Shown: in pieces, positions 36,849 through 45,674 of the stretch
Layout: each line of letters starts with the position of its first letter
Position numbering within the stretch: position 1 is the stretch's first letter
Translations under genes and position numbers: made by a program
Assembly (NCBI GenBank): GCA_015665415.1
Contig: JADFAE010000026.1
Coordinates: 62,001 to 126,000, forward strand
DNA length: 64,000 nt
From: Roseobacter sp.
GTDB taxonomy: Bacteria; Pseudomonadota; Alphaproteobacteria; Rhodobacterales; Rhodobacteraceae
Direction of reading: 5' to 3'
Notes under the pieces: generated by a model
Database searches by the model: none
Told to the model about the DNA's origin: nothing
The model's input: only the letters and a program-made list of their open reading frames with translations

Positions 36849-37198
36849 AACGGCTGTTCACTGCGATTCTCCTCTGCCTTGCCAGCCCCGCGCTGGCAGA
36901 GGAGCCACAAATTCTGCAGGTCAGCACTCAAAAAATCGGCGCGGCCTGGCGGTTTTCCGTGACCTTGCAACATCCCGATACCGGGTGGGCGCATTATGCT
37001 GATGGCTGGCGGGTGCTCGACATGCAAGGCAAGGAACTGGGGTTGCGCAACCTAGCCCACCCCCATGAACAAAAACAGCCTTTCACCCGCTCCTTGGGCG
37101 GGATCGTGCTGCCTGCAGGGACCACACAGGTGCAAGTCCAGGCCCGCTGTCTGGTCGACAGTTGGGCCAGCGAAACATTTATCGTCGACCTGAAGTAA
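36845..37198 (+). CDS. Small exported protein of unknown function
   Basis: A 117-residue protein with a Sec signal peptide (MKRLFTAILLCLASPALAEE, cleavage after ALA). The mature part looks like a small beta-sandwich: alternating hydrophobic strands in FSVTLQHPDTGWAHYADGWRVLDMQG and TTQVQVQARCLVDSW. One Cys only. No family recognised. The ATG overlaps the DUF599 stop, so the two are translationally coupled and may act together at the membrane. Confidence 0.75.
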   Translation: MKRLFTAILLCLASPALAEEPQILQVSTQKIGAAWRFSVTLQHPDTGWAHYADGWRVLDMQGKELGLRNLAHPHEQKQPFTRSLGGIVLPAGTTQVQVQARCLVDSWASETFIVDLK

Positions 37199-37292
37199 CC
37201 CACCTCTGAGGTGCGCGGATATTGACAAATCCGGACCACTGATCCAAGCCGGCCCTGTCGCAAACCGACCCTTTGCAAACGGGAGCCCCAGC

Positions 37293-37742
37293 ATGACCAC
37301 CAGCAAGCGCATCGTCATTTCCAGCGATCACGCCGACATCCCCCTCAGACAGACCATTGCCGAGCATGTCGCGCAGCAAGGCTGGGAGGTCATCGACATC
37401 GGCCCCACCACCCCGGAAAGCACCGATTACCCAGTGCATGGCAAAGCCGCAGCCGAGCGTGTTGCCTCTGGCGATTGTCAGCTGGGCATCGTTGTCTGTG
37501 GCACCGGACAGGGTATCATGATGGCCGCAAACAAGGTCGCTGGCATTCGCTGCGGCGTTTGCTCCGATACCTTTTCGGCGCGCATGATCCGCCAGCACAA
37601 CGATGCCAACATGCTATCCATTGGCGCACGTGTTGTGGGCAAGGGCCTGGCGCTGGATATCGTCGATGCCTTCCTCGCTGCCGAATTCGAAGGCGGTCGC
37701 CATGCCACACGTATGGAAATGATTGAACCCGCCAAGGGTTGA
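37293..37742 (+). CDS. rpiB: Ribose-5-phosphate isomerase B
   Basis: A 149-residue RpiB/LacAB-family isomerase. Conserved blocks are ISSDHADIPLR (residues 9-19), DIGPTTPESTDYP near 35, GIVVCGTGQGIMMAANKVAGIR near 64-85 with the active-site Cys, and the HNDANMLSIGARV segment near 101-113. It interconverts ribose 5-phosphate and ribulose 5-phosphate. Single gene, 94 bp after the exported protein, converging with rlmH. Confidence 0.93.
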   Translation: MTTSKRIVISSDHADIPLRQTIAEHVAQQGWEVIDIGPTTPESTDYPVHGKAAAERVASGDCQLGIVVCGTGQGIMMAANKVAGIRCGVCSDTFSARMIRQHNDANMLSIGARVVGKGLALDIVDAFLAAEFEGGRHATRMEMIEPAKG

Positions 37743-37811
37743 ACCCCAGGAAATCACGCCCTGCGCGAATGGCCTGGAAATTGGCCTGGGCCAAAGCGCG
37801 CGGGGCGCTGG

Positions 37812-38282
37812 TCAGATCCGGTGGTACGGGCTGCCCGATAGAATGGTGGCGGCGCGGTAGATCTGCTCGCTCAGCATCACCCGCACCAACATATGCGGCC
37901 AGACCATCTTGCCAAATGAAATCGAGAAATCGGCCTCCGCGCGCAAGGAATGGTCGATACCATCGGCGCCGCCGATGATCAGCGCCAGGTCCTGACGACC
38001 GCTGTCGCGCCAATTGCCGAGACGACTGGCGAACTCGGGCGAGCTGAGAACCTTGCCGCGCTCATCCAGGGTGCAGATCACCGCGCCCTTGGGCAGCGCC
38101 TTGCGCAGCAGCGCGGCCTCGGCCCCCATGCCGGCATTTTTCTTGTCCTCGACCTCAACCAGGCGGGCAGGCCCCAGACCCAGCGCCCGGCCGGTGCGGT
38201 CAAAGCGAGTGAGATAATCGTCGATCAGGGATTTTTCAGGCCCAGCGCGCAGACGTCCAACCGCGCAGATATGAATACGCAT
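37812..38282 (-). CDS. rlmH: 23S rRNA (pseudouridine1915-N3)-methyltransferase RlmH
   Basis: A 156-residue SPOUT-fold enzyme of typical length. LDERGKVLSS near 73, LALIIGGADGI near 98-108 (the SAM-binding knot) and the C-terminal LSEQIYRAATILSGSPYHR are diagnostic. It methylates the pseudouridine at 1915 in helix 69 of 23S rRNA. Lies 140 bp downstream of rsfS on the same strand, the usual rsfS-rlmH order. Confidence 0.95.
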   Translation of the reverse strand: MRIHICAVGRLRAGPEKSLIDDYLTRFDRTGRALGLGPARLVEVEDKKNAGMGAEAALLRKALPKGAVICTLDERGKVLSSPEFASRLGNWRDSGRQDLALIIGGADGIDHSLRAEADFSISFGKMVWPHMLVRVMLSEQIYRAATILSGSPYHRI

Positions 38283-38422
38283 AAGGCTGGCTTGCTCCGT
38301 CTTTGGTTCCGGGCTTTCCGCCCGGCGTCATGAATTACGCCTCAGCATAAAGGCCGTTCTCAGGGGCATGAGAGATCATGGTGCCCGGAATCGGACACCA
38401 TCTGATGCGCATCGCCGGGGGC

Positions 38423-38854
38423 TCAGGCCCCGTCTTGGTTCGGCGTCATTCCAGGCTGCCACATCTTTTCGATCTGGTAGAACTCGCGGACTTCGGGCCG
38501 GAAGACATGCACGATCACATCGCCGGTGTCGATCAGCACCCAGTCGCCGGTGCTTTTACCTTCGATCTTGCTGATGATGCCATATTCATGCTTCAGCCGA
38601 TCCGACAGTTTTTCAGCCAGAGCTGCGACCTGACGGGTCGAGCGACCCGAAGCAATCACCATGAAATCAGCAATCGCCGTCTTGCCGCGCAGATCAATCT
38701 GCACAACATCCTCGGCTTTGTCTTCATCCAGAGAGCTCAGGATCCGCTCCAGCAACACCGTGTTGGTTGGGCGAGTCTTGGCAGCAACATCTGCTGCCTC
38801 GGTATCAGCGGCCACAGCCGCTTGAGGTTCGGTCGACAGGACTCTGTCCTCCAT
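38423..38854 (-). CDS. rsfS: Ribosomal silencing factor RsfS
   Basis: A 143-residue protein. After an Ala-rich variable N-terminus (1-30), residues 34-138 match RsfS/YbeB: LLERILSSLDEDKAEDVVQIDL, IADFMVIASGRSTRQVAALAEKL near 61, and GDWVLIDTGDVIVHVFRPEVREFYQIEKMW near 103. It binds uL14 and keeps 50S from joining 30S in stationary phase. The start is the first in-frame ATG; a GGGAGGG lies rather far upstream (12 bp), so the exact start is less sure. Confidence 0.9.
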   Translation of the reverse strand: MEDRVLSTEPQAAVAADTEAADVAAKTRPTNTVLLERILSSLDEDKAEDVVQIDLRGKTAIADFMVIASGRSTRQVAALAEKLSDRLKHEYGIISKIEGKSTGDWVLIDTGDVIVHVFRPEVREFYQIEKMWQPGMTPNQDGA

Positions 38855-39259
38855 ATGAGGCGCCGACCCTCCCCCGGCGCTGGGGCTATGCTAAAAATAG
38901 CAATTCCCGCGTCGCATTTCAATGAAACCGACAACGGGATTCGAATCATCGGCACTCTCTGCCTGATCTGAGGGGCGGCGAAAAGGGGAGAAACCCCATA
39001 TTGACAAGGATTCGCAGCAAAGATCCCCCGGATTGCCCCCAAGTTGCCCAGGCAGCCCCACCCCGGCCCTTGATCGCGTGGCTCCGCCCCTGTATCTGAC
39101 GCCCATGACCTTCGTATTGGCCCAGACTGTTGAACTGCAAGATCGCGCCCGGCTGCGCGAACGGTTCTATGGTGCCGCCCGCACGGTCCTGGCACGCCTA
39201 TAAGGCCGCATGCCCAGCCCAAAGCCAGCAAGAACACACCAAAAAACGGGAGAGGACAC
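38855..39259. other. 405-bp intergenic region upstream of leuC
   Basis: Between divergent rsfS and leuC. A possible leuC promoter is TTGATC (39070-39075), 17 bp, TATCTG (39093-39098). A 32-codon reading frame (39105-39203) begins 7 bp after this -10 and has no Shine-Dalgarno. GGGAGAGG precedes leuC. Nothing else recognised. Confidence 0.4.
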
Positions 39260-40666
39260 ATGTCCCCCAAGACGCTCTATGACAAGATCTGGGATGCGCA
39301 TGTCGCGCATGAAGCAGAGGATGGCACCTGCCTTCTTTATATCGACCGCCACCTGGTCCACGAAGTGACCAGCCCGCAGGCCTTTGAAGGTCTGCGCATG
39401 GCAGGCCGCAAGGTGCATGCCCCGGACAAGACCATCGCGGTTCCTGACCACAACGTGCCCACCACTGCGGGCCGCGAAGATCCATCGCAGATGACCCCAG
39501 AAAGCCGCATTCAGGTCGATGCGCTCGACAAGAACGCCAAGGAATTTGGCGTGCATTACTACCCCGTCTCTGATGTACGGCAGGGCATCGTGCACATCGT
39601 TGGCCCCGAACAGGGCTGGACCCTGCCCGGCATGACTGTGGTCTGCGGCGACAGCCACACCGCCACTCATGGCGCATTCGGCGCGCTGGCGCACGGCATC
39701 GGCACCTCCGAGGTGGAGCATGTTCTGGCAACGCAGACGCTGATCCAGAAAAAATCCCTCAACATGAAGGTGGAAATCACCGGCAAGCTGGCGCCCGGCG
39801 TCACCGCCAAGGACATCACCCTGGCCGTGATCGGCGAGACCGGCACCGGCGGCGGTACCGGCTATGTCATCGAATATTGTGGTGAAGCGATCCGTGATCT
39901 GTCGATGGAAGGTCGCATGACCGTCTGCAACATGGCCATCGAGGGCGGTGCCCGCGCCGGTCTGATTGCGCCGGATGAAACCACCTATTCTTACGTCAAC
40001 GGCCGCCCCCATGCCCCCAAAGGTGCCCAATGGGAAGCCGCGCTGAACTGGTGGAAAACGCTCTTTACCGACGAAGGCGCGCATTTCGACAAGGTTGTCA
40101 CCCTGAAAGGCGAAGACATCCAGCCAGTCGTCACCTGGGGCACCTCGCCCGAGGATGTGCTGCCGATCACCGGTGTGGTGCCAGATCCCGAAGACTTTAA
40201 GGGCGGCAAGATCGAAGCGGCCCGCCGCTCGATCGAATACATGGGCCTGACCCCCGGTCAGAAACTCACCGACATCGAGATCGACACCGTGTTTATCGGC
40301 TCTTGCACCAATGGCCGGATCGAAGATTTCCGCGCCGTGGCCGAAGTGGTCAAAGGCAAGAAGATCAAAGACGGTATGCGCGCCATGATCGTTCCCGGCT
40401 CTGGCCTGGTACGGGCCCAGGCCGAAGAAGAAGGCCTGGCCGACATCTTCCGCGAGGCCGGTTTTGAATGGCGTCTGGCGGGTTGCTCCATGTGTCTGGC
40501 GATGAACCCCGATCAGCTGTCCGAGGGCGAGCGCTGTGCTGCCACCTCGAACCGCAATTTTGAGGGGCGTCAGGGCTACAAGGGTCGCACCCATCTGGTG
40601 TCGCCTGCCATGGCTGCCGCCGCTGCCCTCACCGGCAAGCTGACCGACATTCGTGATTTGATCTGA
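39260..40666 (+). CDS. leuC: 3-Isopropylmalate dehydratase large subunit
   Basis: A 468-residue aconitase-family subunit. [16 protein letters not shown] near 30, [31 protein letters not shown] near 131-161, [15 protein letters not shown] near 343 and [12 protein letters not shown] near 412 hold the catalytic His and the three cluster cysteines. With LeuD it isomerises 2-isopropylmalate to 3-isopropylmalate in leucine synthesis. A GGGAGAGG Shine-Dalgarno lies 5 bp before the ATG. leuD follows after 13 bp. Confidence 0.97.
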   Translation: MSPKTLYDKIWDAHVAHEAEDGTCLLYIDRHLVHEVTSPQAFEGLRMAGRKVHAPDKTIAVPDHNVPTTAGREDPSQMTPESRIQVDALDKNAKEFGVHYYPVSDVRQGIVHIVGPEQGWTLPGMTVVCGDSHTATHGAFGALAHGIGTSEVEHVLATQTLIQKKSLNMKVEITGKLAPGVTAKDITLAVIGETGTGGGTGYVIEYCGEAIRDLSMEGRMTVCNMAIEGGARAGLIAPDETTYSYVNGRPHAPKGAQWEAALNWWKTLFTDEGAHFDKVVTLKGEDIQPVVTWGTSPEDVLPITGVVPDPEDFKGGKIEAARRSIEYMGLTPGQKLTDIEIDTVFIGSCTNGRIEDFRAVAEVVKGKKIKDGMRAMIVPGSGLVRAQAEEEGLADIFREAGFEWRLAGCSMCLAMNPDQLSEGERCAATSNRNFEGRQGYKGRTHLVSPAMAAAAALTGKLTDIRDLI

Positions 40667-40679
40667 AGGAGCGAGACAG

Positions 40680-41285
40680 ATGGAAAAGTTTGAAAAACTC
40701 ACCGGCATCGCCGCACCTATGCCTTTGGTCAATATCGACACCGACATGATCATCCCCAAGGTGTTTCTGAAAAGCATTCAGCGCACCGGCTTTGGCAAAA
40801 ACCTGTTTGACGAGATGCGGTACAATCGCGACGGCACTGAGATCGCCGATTTCGTGCTGAACCAGCCACAATACCGCAAGGCCGAGATTCTGGTGGCCGG
40901 CGACAACTTTGGCTGCGGCTCCTCGCGCGAACATGCGCCTTGGGCGATTGCGGATTTTGGCATCAAATGCGTGGTTTCGACCTCCTTCGCCGACATCTTC
41001 TTCAACAACTGCTTCAAGAACGGCATCCTGCCCATCGTGCTGCCGCAAGAACAGGTCGATCTGCTGATGGCGGACGCGGAAAAGGGCGAAAACGCCCGCA
41101 TGACTGTGGATCTGGAAGCGCAGGAGATCACCACTTCGGATGGTGCAGTTGTCACCTTCGAAGTCGACGCCTTCAAAAAGCAATGCCTGCTGGAAGGGCT
41201 CGATGACATCGGGCAGACCCTGCAGAAAGAAGCCTCGATCCAGAGCTACGAAGCCCAGATGACCCAGGCCCGCCCCTGGGTCTGA
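40680..41285 (+). CDS. leuD: 3-Isopropylmalate dehydratase small subunit
   Basis: A 201-residue swivel-domain subunit. It shows [19 protein letters not shown] near 17-35, [22 protein letters not shown] near 78-99 and [21 protein letters not shown] near 102-122, all LeuD signatures. AAGGAG lies 7 bp before the ATG. Forms the LeuCD heterodimer; the operon stops at the hairpins that follow. Confidence 0.97.
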   Translation: MEKFEKLTGIAAPMPLVNIDTDMIIPKVFLKSIQRTGFGKNLFDEMRYNRDGTEIADFVLNQPQYRKAEILVAGDNFGCGSSREHAPWAIADFGIKCVVSTSFADIFFNNCFKNGILPIVLPQEQVDLLMADAEKGENARMTVDLEAQEITTSDGAVVTFEVDAFKKQCLLEGLDDIGQTLQKEASIQSYEAQMTQARPWV

Positions 41286-41331
41286 TTTCAGGGCTGATCC
41301 TGAAATCGGCCCAACCCGGATAAAAACCTTC

Positions 41332-41363
41332 AAGCCGCCCCAGAGATCTTGGGGCGGCTTTTT
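41332..41363 (+). terminator. Terminator of leuCD
   Basis: AAGCCGCCCCA, 7-base loop, TGGGGCGGCTT, TTT: an 11-bp stem with T-run. A second hairpin, GATTTCAGG-GCTGAT-CCTGAAATC at 41284-41307, sits directly at the leuD stop. Confidence 0.85.
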
Positions 41364-41773
41364 CGTTGCTGAAAGCGAGAGCGAATTGAGAGGGCAACTG
41401 TTCCGCAGGCAGTCCGCAATCGGGGTGCATTATGGCAAATTTACCATAAATTTGCCCCATTCCACGTAAGGGCCGAGCGACATCACAAGGGAATGAAAAA
41501 CATTGGTGCACCTAGGCTCGCCACCACTACATATGGTATCGAAACGGCAAGTCCCTGATTGACATCACTAAAATTGGTGCATTCTCGCATCATCCCCTGC
41601 GGTTTTGGCGGGAAAATCCCCTGCCCCGCATTTGAGAACTTGAGCCCTGCAATCAATCCATGCACAAATGGGGCGAAATTGAGGCGCATCTTCTGGGCAG
41701 TCCAGGGTGCATCAAGTTGGAACAAAGGCACGGCAAAGTACCGTCCAGTCCAGTTTGAAAGGGAAAAAACGCA
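41364..41773. other. 410-bp non-coding region with a 23-bp palindrome and repeated GGTGCA
   Basis: A perfect hairpin GGCAAATTTA-CCA-TAAATTTGCC spans 41434-41456. GGTGCA occurs at 41424, 41505, 41576 and 41706, twice inside ATTGGTGCA and with ACATCAC before it. No gene is supported here. Confidence 0.5.
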
Positions 41774-42607
41774 GTGTTTGCTCGCATCACAGGCGCAGCA
41801 ACCCGCGGCGCACTGGTTGCATTGCTGATCGCAATGCCGTCGATGCTGCTGCCGGTTTCAGCCACCGAATCTCCTGAGATCGTCGCACTGATGGCGATCC
41901 TCGCCGCTGGTCTGACCTTTGCCGAATACTTTTCCAACTATCCCAGTTTTGTCGAATTTCGCGAGGCCCCGCCCCTGAACCGGATGCGCTTTGCTGCGGC
42001 TGTCGCGATTGTCGGCCTGCTCAGCCTGTTGGCGCGTCATCCGCTTGACCCAACCGGCCTTACCACTTTGGTAAACAATCTTGGCACCCGCCTGGGCGAG
42101 GCACTGGATTTTGCCTATTCGCCAGTACAGCTGACCGTTCTGATGCTACCCGCAGAGACCGCAAGTGCCGTGGCACACAGTATCCGCAGCGCTGCCAGCA
42201 TCGCCTATGTTGTTACGGCATTGGCAATTCTGGGCTTTGGCATCGCCATCCGCCTGGGCAATTGGCCTGTTGCCAATGGGGCATTCAATGTCTGGGTCAA
42301 TCTGCCCCTGTTTGATCCCACCACCGGTGGCGATGTTGTCACACGGCTGCAGCGGGATGCCCGCGTCAATATCATCCTTGGTGTCCTTTTGCCCTTTGCC
42401 ATCCCGGCCACGATCAAGCTGACGTCCAGCCTCATCGAGGTCAGCCAATTGACAGCACCACAGATGCTGGTTTGGCTGATTGCCGCCTGGGCCTTTGTGC
42501 CCGCCTCGATGATCATGCGCGGCATGGCAATGCTGCGGGTGGCGGAACTCATCGCGCAAAAACGACGGGCTGCCTATGCCCATGCTGAAACCCTGCAGAC
42601 CGCATGA
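41774..42607 (+). CDS. Multi-pass membrane protein of unknown function
   Basis: A 277-residue protein with about six hydrophobic segments (near 12-30, 36-55, 70-88, 140-160, 197-218 and 230-250) and an Ala/Glu/Arg-rich cytoplasmic end. No conserved domain recognised; I believe similar proteins occur in other roseobacters. Start is GTG at 41774. Its stop overlaps the following EEP-family gene by 4 bp, so the two are coupled. An envelope role is possible from that pairing only. Confidence 0.75.
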   Translation: MFARITGAATRGALVALLIAMPSMLLPVSATESPEIVALMAILAAGLTFAEYFSNYPSFVEFREAPPLNRMRFAAAVAIVGLLSLLARHPLDPTGLTTLVNNLGTRLGEALDFAYSPVQLTVLMLPAETASAVAHSIRSAASIAYVVTALAILGFGIAIRLGNWPVANGAFNVWVNLPLFDPTTGGDVVTRLQRDARVNIILGVLLPFAIPATIKLTSSLIEVSQLTAPQMLVWLIAAWAFVPASMIMRGMAMLRVAELIAQKRRAAYAHAETLQTA

Positions 42608-43686
42608 GCGCCGCGGCAATTCGGAGAGCTCTCTCCCTGTTGCCTGCCCTCCTCTCGCTGCTGATCCTGCTGACCGCTGCTCCCGGCGCGGCGCAGACCC
42701 TGCGTATCGCCACATTCAACACCGAGCTGTCGCGCAAAGGACCCGGCTTGTTGCTGCGCGATATCGAACGAGGCAAAGATCCCCAGATCGCCGCTGTGAT
42801 CGCCCTGATCAATGCCCATCAACCTGACATACTGGCGCTGCAGGGCATCGACTGGGACTATGAAAATCTCGCGCTCAAGGCTTTGCAGCGCCGACTGTCC
42901 GAGGCCGGAGCGCCCTATCCCTATCACTTTGCAACCCAGCCCAATGCCGGTCTGGCGACGGATCTGGATCTGGACGGCGATGGGCGGCTAGGCGGGCCAT
43001 CAGATTCGCAGGGTTTTGGCAATTTCACCGGGCGCGCAGGCATGGCCATCCTGTCAAAGCACCCCATTCTGACAGCGGAAGTCATCGACCTCAGCCCGCT
43101 GCTGTGGCGTGATCTTCCGGGGGCGCAAATGCCGCAGCACCCCGACGGCAGCGCCTTTCCATCAACGCAGGCGCAGATGATCCAGCGGCTGTCGTCAACA
43201 GCGCATTGGGTCGTGCCCATTGCGCTGCCAGATGGCAAGCGGCTGACTTTGCTCAGCTTTCAGGCCAGCCCGCCGTTGTTTGATGGTCCCGAACGGCGCA
43301 ACCAATTGCGCAATGCAGATGAGATCCGCCTGTGGCAGGTGTTTTTGGATGGGCAACTGCCTGCCGGGCTCGGCCGCCCTCCGCACCGGCGCTTTGTGTT
43401 GGCCGGGGGCGCCAATCTGGACCCCGAGACCGGAGCCGGGCAGCGCGACGTCATCGCCAATCTGCTGGCGGATTCAAGGTTTCAGGACCCCCGCCCAGCT
43501 TCGCCGCAGGCCGGGACCAATACGGTGGAATGGAACGCGGCAAGACGCATGCGGGTGGACTATCTATTGCCCTCTGCAGATCTGAGGGTAACGGACAGTG
43601 GGGTTGCCTGGCCGGGCGCCAGCGCCAGTGCCGCAACCCGCGCCAGCCGTCACCGGCTGGTCTGGATCGATATCGCTCTGGATTAG
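42604..43686 (+). CDS. Exported endonuclease/exonuclease/phosphatase (EEP) family protein
   Basis: A 360-residue protein with a Sec signal peptide (about residues 1-30, ending GAAQ). The EEP fold is suggested by LRIATFNTELS near 32, QPDILALQGIDWDYE near 73 (usual Glu replaced by Gln in the LQG motif), GRAGMAILSKHPI near 141, and a C-terminal MRVDYLLPSADLRV...SRHRLVWIDIAL with Asp and His of the active site. Substrates in this family range from DNA to phospholipids. Coupled to the membrane protein gene before it and overlapping the next, opposite gene by 4 bp at their stops. Confidence 0.85.
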   Translation: MSAAAIRRALSLLPALLSLLILLTAAPGAAQTLRIATFNTELSRKGPGLLLRDIERGKDPQIAAVIALINAHQPDILALQGIDWDYENLALKALQRRLSEAGAPYPYHFATQPNAGLATDLDLDGDGRLGGPSDSQGFGNFTGRAGMAILSKHPILTAEVIDLSPLLWRDLPGAQMPQHPDGSAFPSTQAQMIQRLSSTAHWVVPIALPDGKRLTLLSFQASPPLFDGPERRNQLRNADEIRLWQVFLDGQLPAGLGRPPHRRFVLAGGANLDPETGAGQRDVIANLLADSRFQDPRPASPQAGTNTVEWNAARRMRVDYLLPSADLRVTDSGVAWPGASASAATRASRHRLVWIDIALD

Positions 43687-44597
43687 GCCAATTGCCCGGG
43701 CGCATTGCCATCCGGGCGGCTTACCCCCTGCTTCAACACCGCTGACGGCAGGCAGCGCGGCAGGGCCTGCTGCAGGGGAGTGGGCTCAAAATCCGGAAGC
43801 AGCTGCTGCAACAGCCTTCCATCTAGACGATGCGGCCTATCCCAAAGATAACGCATCTCCAGCAGGCAGCGCCCCATGGGCCAAAACGGAGCGGCCAGCC
43901 GCAGGAGCAGCCAGGACATCTGTCCAAGCCTGGCCGGGGTCGACAGATGCGCATTCAGAGCCGACAGCAGTTCCTCTCCGCTCAGGGTATAGCCCGCAAA
44001 GGGCACATCCAGATAGCGCGGCAGCTCTGCCCGAAGATTGGCCAAGCCCACTGCCGCGCGGGCCAGATCCGGCAAATAGGCCCAAGCATGGGGGATATCC
44101 GCCCTGCCTGGGTAGATAAACTTGCCCTTGTCCAGCTTGGCGGTGAGCATCGCGTCAAACCAATTTCCCGAGGCCTCGGTATCAAGAAAATCCCCGGCGC
44201 GCAGCGTGATCACCTGAGCACTGCAGGCGCGATAGGCCGCCTCCAACTCGACCCGGATCCGGCCCAAAGGATTTCGCGCCGCATGCGGCGTGTTTTGGGA
44301 CCAGGGACCCGGTGTATCGCCACCAAAGACATAGACATTTCCCGGCAAGATCACCGTCGCGCCACTGGCCTCGGCGGCTGCAATAACTTCGGCGTGCAAC
44401 GCGGGCACTTGCTGGTCCCAATCCGGATAAGCCGGGTTCCAGCCACTGACAATGACCGACGCGCCTTGGGAGGCCTGGGCCAGCGTATCCCGCCCCCGCC
44501 GAAACCGTACGACATGCCAGCCCGCGTGTTCAAAGGCAGTGGCCGCCGCGCGTCCAAACCGACCCGAAGCGCCAAGAATGAGAACCGTTTCCGGCAT
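43683..44597 (-). CDS. NAD(P)-binding Rossmann protein, extended SDR/epimerase type
   Basis: A 304-residue protein. VLILGASGRFGRAAATAFEHAG near 5-26 is a GxxGxxG nucleotide-binding motif. The middle (VIVSGWNPAYPDW, ATVILPGNVYVFGGDTPGPWSQNTP) resembles atypical SDR epimerases, but the Tyr-x-x-x-Lys pair is not obvious. The ATG at 44597 follows AGGAG by 9 bp. It diverges from the LysR gene, which may control it. Substrate unknown. Confidence 0.8.
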   Translation of the reverse strand: MPETVLILGASGRFGRAAATAFEHAGWHVVRFRRGRDTLAQASQGASVIVSGWNPAYPDWDQQVPALHAEVIAAAEASGATVILPGNVYVFGGDTPGPWSQNTPHAARNPLGRIRVELEAAYRACSAQVITLRAGDFLDTEASGNWFDAMLTAKLDKGKFIYPGRADIPHAWAYLPDLARAAVGLANLRAELPRYLDVPFAGYTLSGEELLSALNAHLSTPARLGQMSWLLLRLAAPFWPMGRCLLEMRYLWDRPHRLDGRLLQQLLPDFEPTPLQQALPRCLPSAVLKQGVSRPDGNAPGQLA

Positions 44598-44692
44598 GAT
44601 GCAATCTCCTGTTCTGATGTGTGGGCTCAGGATCATCCATTCGATATAACTAATACATTGCCAAAATTTTCAGATCTGCCATTCATTCATGC

Positions 44693-45595
44693 ATGGTTAA
44701 GTCAAAACTCACCGATTGGTCTCTGGTTCAAAGCTTTCTGGCAGTTGCCGAAGCTGGCTCTTTGTCCGCAGCTGCGCGTCAGTTGTCGCGCAGCCAGCCG
44801 ACACTGGGCCGCCATATTCAATCCCTTGAAACCAGCCTCAACCAACAGCTTTTTGATCGCCACCCCCGCGGGCTGCAACTCTCAGCGGCAGGCACGGCGC
44901 TGTTGCCGATGGCACGGGAGATGCAGCAGCAAATGTACCGTCTGTCGCTACAGGCGGCGGGCCAGTCCGAAGCTCTGGCCGGCACGGTCCGCATCACCGC
45001 CAGCGTCTTTGCCGCCCATTACCTGTTGCCCCCGATCCTGGCCGAGATTCGCGCCGCCGAACCCAAGATCGAACTGGAACTGGTGCCCACCGACAGCAGC
45101 GAGAACCTGCTGTTTCGCGCCGCCGATATTGCCCTGCGCATGTATCGCCCCAACCAGCTAGAGGTGATCACCCAGCACATCGCTGATCTGCCGCTGGGGA
45201 TTTTTGCCGCCAAAAGCTATCTTGACCAACACGGACGCCCCACCACCGCCGCAGAGCTGTGGGAGCATGATCTCGTGGGCTATGACAGCAACGATCTGAT
45301 CGTCCGCACCATGCAGTCCATGGGCTGGCAGGTGGATCGTGCAAAATTTGTGGTGCGCTGCGACAACCAGGCCACCTATTGGCAATTGGTGCGGGCCGGC
45401 TGCGGCATCGGGTTTTGCCAAAGCGAAGTGGCGCGTGCCGATAACAGCGTCGAGGAGATAGATTTGGGCATCGAAATCCCATCCCTGCCCGTCTGGCTGA
45501 CAGCCCATGGTGCCATGCGGGAAACACCGCGCATCCGGCGGGTCTGGACCCTCTTGGCGCAAGCGCTGAAAAAACACGCAAAAAGCACCGCATGA
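44693..45595 (+). CDS. LysR-family transcriptional regulator
   Basis: A 300-residue LTTR. The winged helix-turn-helix is residues 5-65 (FLAVAEAGSLSAAARQLSRSQPTLGRHIQSLETSLNQQLFDR) and the effector domain covers about 90-295. It is divergent from the SDR-like gene with 95 bp between them, the classic LysR arrangement, so that gene is its first candidate target. leuB lies 79 bp downstream on the same strand but has its own Shine-Dalgarno and spacing; whether LysR reads into it is open. Inducer unknown. Confidence 0.92.
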   Translation: MVKSKLTDWSLVQSFLAVAEAGSLSAAARQLSRSQPTLGRHIQSLETSLNQQLFDRHPRGLQLSAAGTALLPMAREMQQQMYRLSLQAAGQSEALAGTVRITASVFAAHYLLPPILAEIRAAEPKIELELVPTDSSENLLFRAADIALRMYRPNQLEVITQHIADLPLGIFAAKSYLDQHGRPTTAAELWEHDLVGYDSNDLIVRTMQSMGWQVDRAKFVVRCDNQATYWQLVRAGCGIGFCQSEVARADNSVEEIDLGIEIPSLPVWLTAHGAMRETPRIRRVWTLLAQALKKHAKSTA

Positions 45596-45674
45596 CCCTT
45601 GAATTCAAGGCCGGTTGTTGACCCTGCGGCGTCAGGAGGGTAGGCCCATGCCAGCTATTTTTGAGGAGGCAAGC

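Noticed and set aside
39167-40777. 536-codon open frame antisense to leuC
   Set aside because: High-GC third positions create long antisense frames; the protein has no domain and leuC on the other strand is unmistakable.
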